Part shown: one piece after another, positions 17,521-24,653 of the stretch | Numbering within the stretch: the stretch's first letter is position 1 | Layout of the letters: each line of letters opens with the position of its first letter | Source: Candidatus Acetothermia bacterium | GTDB lineage: Bacteria > Bipolaricaulota > Bipolaricaulia > RBG-16-55-9 > JANLFV01 | Direction of reading: 5' to 3' | NCBI GenBank assembly: GCA_024653345.1 | Contig: JANLFV010000001.1 | Span: forward strand, 1-64,000 | Length of the DNA stretch: 64,000 bases | The notes under the pieces: model-generated | Told to the model about the DNA's origin: nothing | Seen by the model: the letters and a program-made list of their open reading frames with translations, nothing else | The model's database searches: none | Position numbers and translations under genes: made by a program

Positions 17521-18588
17521 ATGGAAGAGCAGTCCAAGGCTTTCCTGAAGCGCTACATGGAGACGATCAGCCCTGCCGGCTTTGAGGCCGAGGCCGCGCG
17601 GGTCTGGCGCGAGGAGGCGGCCAAGTTCGCGGCCCGGACCTGGACCGACCTCCACGGGAATAGCTTCGCCCTGGTCAATGAGGGCGGCTCCCCGAGGGTG
17701 ATGCTCGCGGGCCACACCGACGAGATCGGGCTGATGGTCACCTACATCGATGATAACGGCTTCCTCTTCTTCCGCGGGATCGGGGGCTGGGACCCACAAA
17801 TCCTTCCGGGCCAGCGGGTCTGGATCAGGACCAAGTCGGGCAGGCTCACGGGCGTGATCGGGCGGAAGCCGATCCACCTCCTGGAAGAGGAGGAGCGGAA
17901 GAAGGTCGTGAAGCTCGAGGACCTGTGGATCGACATCGGTGCCAAGGACAAGAAGGAGGCCGAGGAAGTGGTGAGCGTCGGGGACCCCGTGGTCCTGGCC
18001 TACAACTTTGAGGAGCTCCAGAATGGCCTGGCGGTCGGAAGGGGGTTCGACGACAAGTGCGGGGCCTTCGTGGTCCTCGAGACCGCGCGGCTCCTCTCCA
18101 AGTTAAAGCCGAAGGCCGAGGTCTACGCCGTGGCCACGGTCCAGGAGGAGGTGGGCTTGCGCGGGGCCCGGACGAGCGCCTTCGGGATCGACCCGAAGGT
18201 GGGGATCGCCGTGGATGTGGGCTTCGCCTGCGACACCCCGGGGATGGAGGCCGAGCGGAAGAAGGTCGGGGACCTCAGGGTCGGGAAGGGGCCGATCATC
18301 ACCCGCGGGCCGAACATCAACGAGAAGGTCTTCGCGCTCCTGGTCGAGACGGCCAAGGAGAAGGGGATCCCCTACCAGCTCGAGGGATACCCTCAGGCGA
18401 CCGGGACGGACGCAAACGCGATCCAGCTCACCCGGGCCGGGGTGGCGACGGGGCTGATCTCCGTCCCCAACCGCTACATGCACAGCCCCTGCGAGGTGGT
18501 CAGCTTAGAAGACCTCGAGAACGCCGCCAAGCTCCTGGCCTACGCGGTCGAGCGGATCGACGACTCTAACGACTTCGTCCCGTTCTAG
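17521..18588 (+). CDS. M42-family metallopeptidase (glutamyl/leucyl aminopeptidase type)
   Basis: Cytoplasmic di-metal aminopeptidase that forms large shells in archaea and thermophilic bacteria. Its 355 residues carry the metal ligands in order: His in AGHTDEIG, Asp in GFDDKCG, the Glu pair in QEEVGLRGA, Asp in VDVGFACD and His in MHSPCEVV. ATG 17521 has AAGGAGGT just upstream. It follows the exporter operon but has its own promoter. A second, diverged M42 gene is at 55386-56429. Substrate specificity cannot be read from sequence. Confidence 0.92.
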   Translation: MEEQSKAFLKRYMETISPAGFEAEAARVWREEAAKFAARTWTDLHGNSFALVNEGGSPRVMLAGHTDEIGLMVTYIDDNGFLFFRGIGGWDPQILPGQRVWIRTKSGRLTGVIGRKPIHLLEEEERKKVVKLEDLWIDIGAKDKKEAEEVVSVGDPVVLAYNFEELQNGLAVGRGFDDKCGAFVVLETARLLSKLKPKAEVYAVATVQEEVGLRGARTSAFGIDPKVGIAVDVGFACDTPGMEAERKKVGDLRVGKGPIITRGPNINEKVFALLVETAKEKGIPYQLEGYPQATGTDANAIQLTRAGVATGLISVPNRYMHSPCEVVSLEDLENAAKLLAYAVERIDDSNDFVPF

Positions 18589-18608
18589 CCTCGACCGCAA
18601 GCCCGGCC

Positions 18609-19835
18609 ATGCCCAGGGCCAAGATCATCGCGCTCGCCTTAGTCCTCCTCGCCGCCGGAGCGGTGGCCCTCCTCTGGCGCGGCGGCAGGGAGCGGCAAGT
18701 CGCTTATTCCCCGGTCGAAGGGGCCGCCCCTCCAGAAGAAATCGCGCTAGGGAGCTTGGGGCCGAAGTATCTCACCCAAGCGGAGCTCAAGCGGCTCGGA
18801 CTTCGACTGGACCTGAACCAGGTCAAGTATCTGAAGGGGCTTGATCCGAGGAGATGGGCCTTGGCCTGCGAGCGGGGGATCGACTGCCTCCCTGAGCTCG
18901 ACCCGGAGTTCGAGTCGGTCCTCGAGGCCGATCAGTGGCTCGGAGAGGGGGATCTCGTCCTGAGCGTCCGGCTCGGCCAGCAGGCCAGAGCCTATCCGCT
19001 GAGAATCCTGGCCTGGCATCAGGTGGTGAATGATTCCCTGGGCGAGCGGCCGATCTTGGTGAGCTACTGCCCGATCAGCGGGGCAGGAGTGGCCTACGAG
19101 CGCCCGCTGGCCGACGGGCGGCCGCTCACATTCGGGGCCTCCGGGCGGCTCTACAACGGCAATCTCTTGCTTTATGACCGCCGGACCGGCTCGCTCTGGC
19201 AGCAGCTCACCAGCGAGCCGGTCGCGGGGCCGCTGGTGGGGCTGGTCGGGCGGCTCAAGCGGCTCTACACCGACATCGTCCCCTGGGGCGATTGGAAGCG
19301 CGGCCACCCCGGCGGGGAGGTCCTCGCCCGGCCGAAGGCGGTCCGGATCGGCGGGAAGAAGGCCCCGATCTCGCCCGAGCATTATGGGGAATATCCCTAT
19401 GCCGAATACGAGCTCCGGCCCTTGGTCGGCTACGGCGTGGAGGTGGAAAGGCTCGAGCTGCGCCGGCTCGCCCCCAAGCGCCGAATCCTCGGGCTGGAGG
19501 CTGGCGGGAGAGCGCAGGCTTATTTGCGGACTGACTTGGCGAGATTGGGCCTTTTAAATGACTGGCTCGGCGAGGTCCCGATCTTGGCGGTCATGACTCC
19601 CGGGGGGGAGGCCCGCTTCTTCCGGCGAGAGCTTGCCGGCTCGATACTGGAGTTCAGGCTGGAGGAGGGGAAGCTCATCGACGAGGGAACGGGCACGAGC
19701 TGGAGCTTCGATGGGCGGGCGCTCGCCGGCCCGTTGGCCTCCCAGGGGGCGACCCTCGAGGAGCTCCCGGCCGTCTCGGCCTACTGGTTCGCCTGGCTCC
19801 TCTTCCACCCCGAGAGCGATTTGTTCTCTCAATAG
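18609..19835 (+). CDS. DUF3179 protein, membrane-anchored
   Basis: Encodes 408 residues: an N-terminal hydrophobic anchor (residues 5-22) followed by a hydrophilic domain with the DUF3179 signatures ARAYPLRILAWHQVVND, LVSYCPISG, FGASGRLYNGNLLLYDR and GSLWQQLTSEPVAGPL. The domain is expected outside the membrane. Its biochemical role is not established. It starts about 20 bases after the M42 gene and may share its transcript. The promoter of the peptide transporter lies within its last codons. Confidence 0.85.
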   Translation: MPRAKIIALALVLLAAGAVALLWRGGRERQVAYSPVEGAAPPEEIALGSLGPKYLTQAELKRLGLRLDLNQVKYLKGLDPRRWALACERGIDCLPELDPEFESVLEADQWLGEGDLVLSVRLGQQARAYPLRILAWHQVVNDSLGERPILVSYCPISGAGVAYERPLADGRPLTFGASGRLYNGNLLLYDRRTGSLWQQLTSEPVAGPLVGLVGRLKRLYTDIVPWGDWKRGHPGGEVLARPKAVRIGGKKAPISPEHYGEYPYAEYELRPLVGYGVEVERLELRRLAPKRRILGLEAGGRAQAYLRTDLARLGLLNDWLGEVPILAVMTPGGEARFFRRELAGSILEFRLEEGKLIDEGTGTSWSFDGRALAGPLASQGATLEELPAVSAYWFAWLLFHPESDLFSQ

Positions 19836-19849
19836 GAACGAGCTATAAT
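19821..19849 (+). promoter_or_regulatory. promoter of the dppBC-like genes
   Basis: TTGTTC (19821-19826), 17 bases, consensus TATAAT (19844-19849). The -35 lies in the end of the DUF3179 gene. Confidence 0.65.
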
Positions 19850-19887
19850 GGGCTGATCTCCATGCGAGCGATAGCCCTTAAGGAACG

Positions 19888-20916
19888 GTGATTTCGGTGG
19901 GCGGGCTTGCCAGGTATATCGTCACCAGGCTAGCAGTGACCGTCCCCATGATCCTATTCCTCCTTACTTTCGTCTTCTTCCTTCTCCGGATCATGCCCGG
20001 GGACCCGGTTCTAGCAATGCTCGGGGGCCGGAACATCTCCCCCCAGCTGATCGAGGAGTATCGGGCCCGCCTAGGGCTGAACAAGCCGCTGCTAGCCCAA
20101 TACCTCGAATACTTGAGCAAGATCCTCCACGGTGACTTCGGGACCTCTACGCGCACGGGGAAGAAGATCCTGGAGGACATCTTGCTCCGGTTCCCGGCGA
20201 CGCTCGAGCTGGCGATCTTTGGGATGCTCGTCGCCATCCTCATCGGGCTGTGGAGCGGGACCTATGCCGCGATCCATAGCGATCGCCCGGCCGACCACGC
20301 GATCAGGATCTTTAACATCGGCTCCTTCGCCATCCCTGTCTTCTGGATTGGATTGGTATTGCAATTGATCTTCGGCGTCTGGCTCAAGTGGTTCCCCGTG
20401 GCCGGGCGGCTGGATCCCAAGATCGCCGCCTCCTTCCAGCCCATCACGAGGTTCTACATCCTGGACAGCCTGATCATGAAGGATCCCCAGCTCTTGGCCG
20501 ACATTCTGAAGCATCTGGCGATGCCCAGCTTCACCCTCGGTCTCGTCCTCTCCGGGTTGATCGGGCGGATCAGCCGCTCCTCGATGCTTGAGGTGATCGA
20601 CAAGGAATACGTGACAACGGCTCGCTCGAAGGGCTTGACTGAGCCCAAGGTCAACTACAAACACGCGCTCCGCAACGCGCTCATTCCTATCGTAACCGTG
20701 ATGGGACTCCAGTTCGCCATCCTCATGGGCGGCGCGATCCTCACCGAGACGACCTTCTCCTGGCCCGGGCTGGCTCGTTATCTGGTGCAGAGCGTCGATT
20801 CTCGGGACTACATGGCAATCCAAGGCGCGGTCGTTTGGATCGCGATCCTCATCTCCACGGTGAGCCTGATCATCGATATCATCTACTCCTTCCTCGACCC
20901 GCGGGTGAGATACTGA
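19888..20916 (+). CDS. peptide/nickel-type ABC importer permease (DppB-like)
   Basis: Inner-membrane permease of a family-5 solute importer: 342 residues, N-terminal helix then the MPGDPVLAMLGG segment typical of DppB/OppB, six helices in all, and the ATPase-contact EAA loop (TARSKGLTEPKVNYKHALRNALIP). GTG 19888 follows TAAGGA. It overlaps dppC in a TGATG junction. Dipeptides, oligopeptides, nickel or sugars are all possible cargo for this family. Confidence 0.92.
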   Translation: MISVGGLARYIVTRLAVTVPMILFLLTFVFFLLRIMPGDPVLAMLGGRNISPQLIEEYRARLGLNKPLLAQYLEYLSKILHGDFGTSTRTGKKILEDILLRFPATLELAIFGMLVAILIGLWSGTYAAIHSDRPADHAIRIFNIGSFAIPVFWIGLVLQLIFGVWLKWFPVAGRLDPKIAASFQPITRFYILDSLIMKDPQLLADILKHLAMPSFTLGLVLSGLIGRISRSSMLEVIDKEYVTTARSKGLTEPKVNYKHALRNALIPIVTVMGLQFAILMGGAILTETTFSWPGLARYLVQSVDSRDYMAIQGAVVWIAILISTVSLIIDIIYSFLDPRVRY

Positions 20917-21767
20917 TGGTCAGGTGGCTGACGAAGCGGATTCATCTGAGGAAGCAGCGCCTTCTGGCGATCGGGATCACCGTGGTCCTGATCTTCGTCC
21001 TAGTGACACTACTAGCCCCCTGGATCGCGCCCTACGATCCGGTCAACTACATGGGCGGTGGGAGGCTCGAGCCCCCCTCGGCCAGCCATCTCATGGGCGT
21101 GGACAACCTGGGAAGGGATGTCCTCTCCCGGATCATCTACGGCGGGCGGATCGCGCTGATCGTCGCCGTCTCCTCGGTCCTGATCTCGCTCTCCCTCGGG
21201 TCGCTCATCGGCTGGATCTCCGGCTACTACGGGGGCCTGCTCGACCGGACGCTCTCACTGCTCATGGACTCACTCTATTCCTTCCCCTCGATGATCCTGG
21301 CGATCATCATGGTGGCCATGCTCGGCCCGAACCTGCTAAACATGATTATCTCCATCGCCGTCGTCTACATCCCCAGCTTCTTCCGGGTCGTCCGCGGCCA
21401 GGTGCTCCAGCTCAAGTCGCAGGAGTTCGTCGAGGCCGCTCATGCCCTGGGAGCAGCTGATCTGCGGATCGTGCTCCTCCACATCGCGCCCAACACGATC
21501 AACTCGATGATGGCCGTCTCTTCCTTCTGCATCGCGGACGCCATTCTCACTGAGGCCGCCTTGTCCTTCCTGGGCTTCGGGCTACCCCCGCCCACGCCGG
21601 ACTGGGGCTTCGACATCAATACCGGGCAGAAGTTCCTCCTCTCCGGGAAGTGGTGGCTCATCACCTTCCCCGGGCTGATGATTGTCCTCCTCTCGCTCGG
21701 CTTCGGCCTGATCGGGGAGGGGATCAGCGATCTGCTCAATCCGAAGCGGAAGAGGAAGCTGGCTTGA
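20916..21767 (+). CDS. peptide/nickel-type ABC importer permease (DppC-like)
   Basis: Second permease: 283 residues with the N-terminal helix, HLMGVDNLGRDVLSRIIYGGR (typical of DppC), and an EAA loop (EFVEAAHALGAADLRIVLLHIAPN). ATG 20916 overlaps the dppB stop. An in-frame upstream extension exists but is a shadow of dppB. The matching ATPases (DppD/DppF type) are not in this window, so the importer must draw on ATPases encoded elsewhere. Confidence 0.92.
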   Translation: MVRWLTKRIHLRKQRLLAIGITVVLIFVLVTLLAPWIAPYDPVNYMGGGRLEPPSASHLMGVDNLGRDVLSRIIYGGRIALIVAVSSVLISLSLGSLIGWISGYYGGLLDRTLSLLMDSLYSFPSMILAIIMVAMLGPNLLNMIISIAVVYIPSFFRVVRGQVLQLKSQEFVEAAHALGAADLRIVLLHIAPNTINSMMAVSSFCIADAILTEAALSFLGFGLPPPTPDWGFDINTGQKFLLSGKWWLITFPGLMIVLLSLGFGLIGEGISDLLNPKRKRKLA

Positions 21768-21792
21768 CAATGGGCCAGAGTTGTGCTAAAAT
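21764..21792 (+). promoter_or_regulatory. strong promoter of the solute-binding protein gene
   Basis: Consensus TTGACA (21764-21769), 17 bases, TAAAAT (21787-21792), giving a leader of about 70 bases. The leader has an early AAGGAGGTG followed by a possible 14-codon GTG-initiated peptide, then the AGGAGGTG of the real gene. Confidence 0.75.
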
Positions 21793-21870
21793 TGGCTCGT
21801 CGAAGGAGGTGACGAGAAGGGGAGCAGAAAAAGTCGCAAATCTCAAATCTTAGGAGGTGTAAAGCAAGAG

Positions 21871-23571
21871 ATGTCTCTAAGAGTTAGGCTTATCGGAATC
21901 GCGGTGTTGGTCCTGGCCCTGGGGCTGACGCTCTCCCTCGGGGCACTGACTCAAGAGAACGTTCTGACCATCGGCACGACGGACAAGATCACCCAGCTCG
22001 TCTTCGCCAATAGCTACGACTACTGGACCTGGCACACCTTCCAGCAGGTGACTGGGACCTTGGTTACCCTGCAACCGGGCTCAACTGAGCCCTCCCCATC
22101 GCTGGCCGAGAGCTGGAGTGTCTCTCAAGATGGAACGGTCTGGACCTTCAACTTGCGGAAGGGCGTTACTTTCTCCGATGGAGAAGAGTTTAACTGCCAG
22201 GCAATGGCCTGGTCCATTGGGCGGAACATCTACCTGAACGGCCCGGAGGGGGCTGTCGGGCTGATCAACATGATCAGGGAACTCTCCTGCCCGCCGGCCA
22301 AGCTGGAGGCCGAGCCGGGCGTCAAGCCCACCCCGGATGAGCTGGCGGCCTTCCTCGACGCCAGGGTGGACGATCCCTACAAGCTGATCATTAAGATCAC
22401 CAAGCCCGATGCCACCTTCTTGGCGAGGCTGGCCGATCCGATCACCCCGGTGATGGCCACCAGCCCGGTTAGCACAACCCCGGCGGACCAGTTCGAGACA
22501 ACTTTCGCGGGAACTGGACCCTTCAGGCTCGTCGAGTTGGTCGCGGAGGAGCGAACGGTGTATGAGATCTGTCCCAACACTTGGAAGACCTGGGCCTGCC
22601 CACTCTTGCCGGAGCCTCACCGAACACTATGCGTGAATTCCACTATACCAATGCCCAAGGTTGTCGAGGTCTTCTACGCTGACTCCGCCTCGCTCCGCGC
22701 GGCGGTGGAGGCTGGTGAGGTCGATGTCGGCTACCGCAGCTTCTACGCCGAGGACATCCTCGACCTCCAGCGGAACCCGAACCTCCAGGTCCTCGCCGGG
22801 CCGAGCCTCTCCGTCCGCTACATCGTCTTCACCGTGAACATGCCGCCCTTCGACAATGTCCATGTCCGGCGGGCGATCTCCTATGCTGTCGATCGGGATG
22901 AGCTGAACTTCAAGGTCTTCGCCGGGCTGAACGCACCGCTCTACAGCATGGTCCCGCCGGGGCTGTGGAGCCACATCGATGCCTTCCCTACCCGCGACCT
23001 CACTAAGGCAGTTGCCGAGCTGAACACCGCCGGCTACTCCGCAACTAACCCCTTGGAGATCACCCTCTGGTATACTCCCACCCACTATGGGAACACCGAG
23101 GCCGATGTGGCCGCGATCCTCAAGGCCAACCTCGAGGCGACTGAGATCATCAAGGTCAAGGTGCAAGTCCTGGAGTGGGGAACCTATGTCGAGCGGATGA
23201 GCGAAGGGTCGCTGGGCTTCTTCCTCCTCGGCTGGTATCCGGACTTTATCGACCCGGACAACTACCTCGCGCCTTGGCTCACCGAGTCGCCCGAGGGCCT
23301 GGGGACCTACCTGAACCAGGCGACGTCGGGCTACGATCAATCCTGCTACGATCAGTTCGTCGACCTGCTCGAGGGCGCGAAGGAGACGACTGACATCGGT
23401 GCTCGGACGGCGAAGTATGAGGCAGCTCAGCGGCTGCTTGCGGACTGCGCCGTGATGATCCCGCTGTGGCAGAACAACACCCAAGCCTATGCCGTTGCCC
23501 AGAAGAACGTTAAGGGGATCATCCTCGACGCCTCGATGAACTTCCGCGACTGGCTGATCTACAAGGAGTAG
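21871..23571 (+). CDS. family 5 extracellular solute-binding protein
   Basis: Captures substrate for the DppBC-like permeases. It has 566 residues: a signal peptide (about residues 1-28, ending around GALTQ) without a lipobox cysteine, so the protein is probably secreted or anchored by other means; then the SBP_bac_5 fold (LAESWSVSQDGTVWTFNLRKG near residue 75; VRRAISYAVDRDELN near 330). A stronger, separate promoter than that of the permeases fits the usual excess of binding protein. A near-perfect terminator follows the gene. Confidence 0.93.
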   Translation: MSLRVRLIGIAVLVLALGLTLSLGALTQENVLTIGTTDKITQLVFANSYDYWTWHTFQQVTGTLVTLQPGSTEPSPSLAESWSVSQDGTVWTFNLRKGVTFSDGEEFNCQAMAWSIGRNIYLNGPEGAVGLINMIRELSCPPAKLEAEPGVKPTPDELAAFLDARVDDPYKLIIKITKPDATFLARLADPITPVMATSPVSTTPADQFETTFAGTGPFRLVELVAEERTVYEICPNTWKTWACPLLPEPHRTLCVNSTIPMPKVVEVFYADSASLRAAVEAGEVDVGYRSFYAEDILDLQRNPNLQVLAGPSLSVRYIVFTVNMPPFDNVHVRRAISYAVDRDELNFKVFAGLNAPLYSMVPPGLWSHIDAFPTRDLTKAVAELNTAGYSATNPLEITLWYTPTHYGNTEADVAAILKANLEATEIIKVKVQVLEWGTYVERMSEGSLGFFLLGWYPDFIDPDNYLAPWLTESPEGLGTYLNQATSGYDQSCYDQFVDLLEGAKETTDIGARTAKYEAAQRLLADCAVMIPLWQNNTQAYAVAQKNVKGIILDASMNFRDWLIYKE

Positions 23572-23598
23572 GGACAACTAAGAGACCGGAAACAAGCG

Positions 23599-23638
23599 GG
23601 GGCCGGGCCGAAAGGCCCGGCCCCTTGTCTTCATATTC
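23599..23638 (+). terminator. intrinsic terminator after the binding-protein gene
   Basis: Perfect 11-base stem GGGGCCGGGCC / GGCCCGGCCCC capped by a GAAA tetraloop (23599-23624), followed by TTGTCTTCATATTCT. Confidence 0.85.
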
Positions 23639-23654
23639 TAAACAGAGCGCGACC

Positions 23655-23707
23655 ACTCAGTCCATCGGGCAGCTCATCTTCAGGACCCGCTCCGCGGGGG
23701 CGACCAG
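23655..23707. repeat. direct repeat copy 1 (VWA gene end)
   Basis: 53 bases matching 24601-24653 with one mismatch (23700 versus 24646). It is the 3' end of the VWA coding sequence, present a second time outside the gene. The two copies flank the BrnT/BrnA-like pair, 946 bases apart. Confidence 0.85.
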
Positions 23708-23743
23708 CGGCGGGGTGATCTCGTCGCAGATCTCACGGGGCCT
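23657..23743 (-). pseudogene. relic of a VWA-protein C-terminal end
   Basis: A 28-codon open stretch bounded upstream by TAG (23744-23746) and ending at the TGA. Its last 15 residues are identical to the end of the VWA protein (VLKMSCPMD and before). Ahead of them EICDEITPPLVAP replaces IYEEISKQLVVP, a conservative set of changes. So it looks like the remains of a diverged paralogue rather than a fresh copy, with the last 45 bases identical through conversion or recombination. Confidence 0.65.
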
Positions 23744-23780
23744 CTAGCCATCGGGGCCGGATGTCTGCGAGCATCCGCCA

Positions 23781-23798
23781 GCCGAGAATGGTCTCGGC
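23781..23798 (-). other. hairpin downstream of the antitoxin-like gene
   Basis: GCCGAGA / TCTCGGC with a four-base loop, just past the end of the leftward BrnA-like gene. No T-run follows, so termination is only possible. Confidence 0.35.
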
Positions 23799-23804
23799 AA
23801 TGCA

Positions 23805-24086
23805 TTAGGACCCTCTCCCTCCTGTTTTCAACTCCTCCTCTAGCCGCTCCACAATCCAAGAGCGCACCAAAGAGGAGGTCGCCAACCCCTTGCGGGCCGC
23901 TAACTTCTTTAAGAGCTCCGCCAGACGGCGCTCTATCCGGATGGAGAGGACCTTTTGCTTGGATCGTGGGCGCACGAAGATCTCCTCGGTGACCGGCTCC
24001 AGGTCCTCGAGATAATCGGTCAGATCGTGAGTGTCCCAGAATTCGCGGACCTCCCGTCTCGTCTTGAGCTCCGGTATCTTAGCCAT
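23805..24086 (-). CDS. BrnA-like ribbon-helix-helix antitoxin
   Basis: Encodes 93 residues. The C-terminal half (KVLSIRIERRLAELLKKLAARKGLATSSLVRSWIVERL in pattern) is a ribbon-helix-helix DNA-binding fold; the N-terminal half, acidic and with FWDTHDLTDY, is the usual toxin-wrapping part of BrnA-type antitoxins. It begins seven bases after the BrnT-like toxin, in the toxin-first order typical of this system. It should repress the shared promoter at 24385-24413. Confidence 0.8.
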   Translation of the reverse strand: MAKIPELKTRREVREFWDTHDLTDYLEDLEPVTEEIFVRPRSKQKVLSIRIERRLAELLKKLAARKGLATSSLVRSWIVERLEEELKTGGRGS

Positions 24087-24093
24087 CTCAGGC

Positions 24094-24369
24094 TCACCTC
24101 CCCTGCTCTAAGTATCGCCGACGCTCCTTCTTGGTCATGTCGCGGGCTGTCACCAGGTCGCAAGCGCCTTTGTGGAGATTCTCCACAACGACCAGCAGAT
24201 ATCTGCCCGCATCTGTTCGTCCCAAGATAAGGTAGCGTCCATCGCGGGCCCGGAATACGGCCTTAGTGCGACTGAAGACGACCTGTTCCGCTTCCTGAGG
24301 GCTTACCCGATGTTTGCTCCGGAGATGCTCAGCCGTCTCTTCGTCCCAATGCGAGGAATTAATGCGCAT
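24094..24369 (-). CDS. BrnT-like (DUF497) ribonuclease toxin
   Basis: Encodes 91 residues matching the BrnT pattern: WDEETAEHLRSKHRVSPQEAEQVV at the start, RYLILGRTDAGRYLLVVV in the middle and the C-terminal TARDMTKKERRRYLE. BrnT proteins are small RNases that stop translation and are held by BrnA. The start ATG 24369 lies close to a strong promoter, with GGAG immediately ahead, so translation initiation may be weak. The pair sits between two copies of a VWA gene end, suggesting insertion by recombination. Confidence 0.8.
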   Translation of the reverse strand: MRINSSHWDEETAEHLRSKHRVSPQEAEQVVFSRTKAVFRARDGRYLILGRTDAGRYLLVVVENLHKGACDLVTARDMTKKERRRYLEQGR

Positions 24370-24384
24370 CTCCGGCCCGCCAAG

Positions 24385-24413
24385 ATTGTAAGACGAGAGT
24401 GGTCGAATGTCAA
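24385..24413 (-). promoter_or_regulatory. promoter of the BrnT/BrnA-like pair
   Basis: Reading leftward: consensus TTGACA (24413-24408), 17 bases, TACAAT (24390-24385). Confidence 0.7.
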
Positions 24414-24418
24414 CTCTC
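24395..24418. promoter_or_regulatory. inverted repeat in the toxin-antitoxin promoter
   Basis: GAGAGT / ACTCTC with 12 bases between; it overlaps the -35 box and the spacer. A plausible autoregulatory site for the ribbon-helix-helix antitoxin. Confidence 0.4.
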
Positions 24419-24528
24419 AGGGTCTAAGGTCTGCCCGGCTTCTTCGCTTTTCTCGCTGTGGCCTGCTTCAGACTTACCGATGATACGCTGGGAGACGCCC
24501 TCGACCCACGAGGGACTCGTTGAGACTC

Positions 24529-24557
24529 AAAAAGCGTCGCCCAAGGGGGCTCGGCGC
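24529..24557 (-). terminator. probable terminator of the VWA gene
   Basis: Reading leftward after the VWA stop: an interrupted stem with GCCC / GGGC core and GCG / CGC ends, followed directly by TTTTT. Confidence 0.55.
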
Positions 24558-24600
24558 TCTTCCCTCATTGCTCGCCCGGCTGCTAACTGGCAAAGTCGCG

Positions 24601-24653
24601 ACTCAGTCCATCGGGCAGCTCATCTTCAGGACCCGCTCCGCGGGGACGACCAG
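24601..24653. repeat. direct repeat copy 2 (VWA gene end)
   Basis: The in-gene copy of the repeat at 23655-23707, covering the last codons and stop of the VWA gene. Confidence 0.85.
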
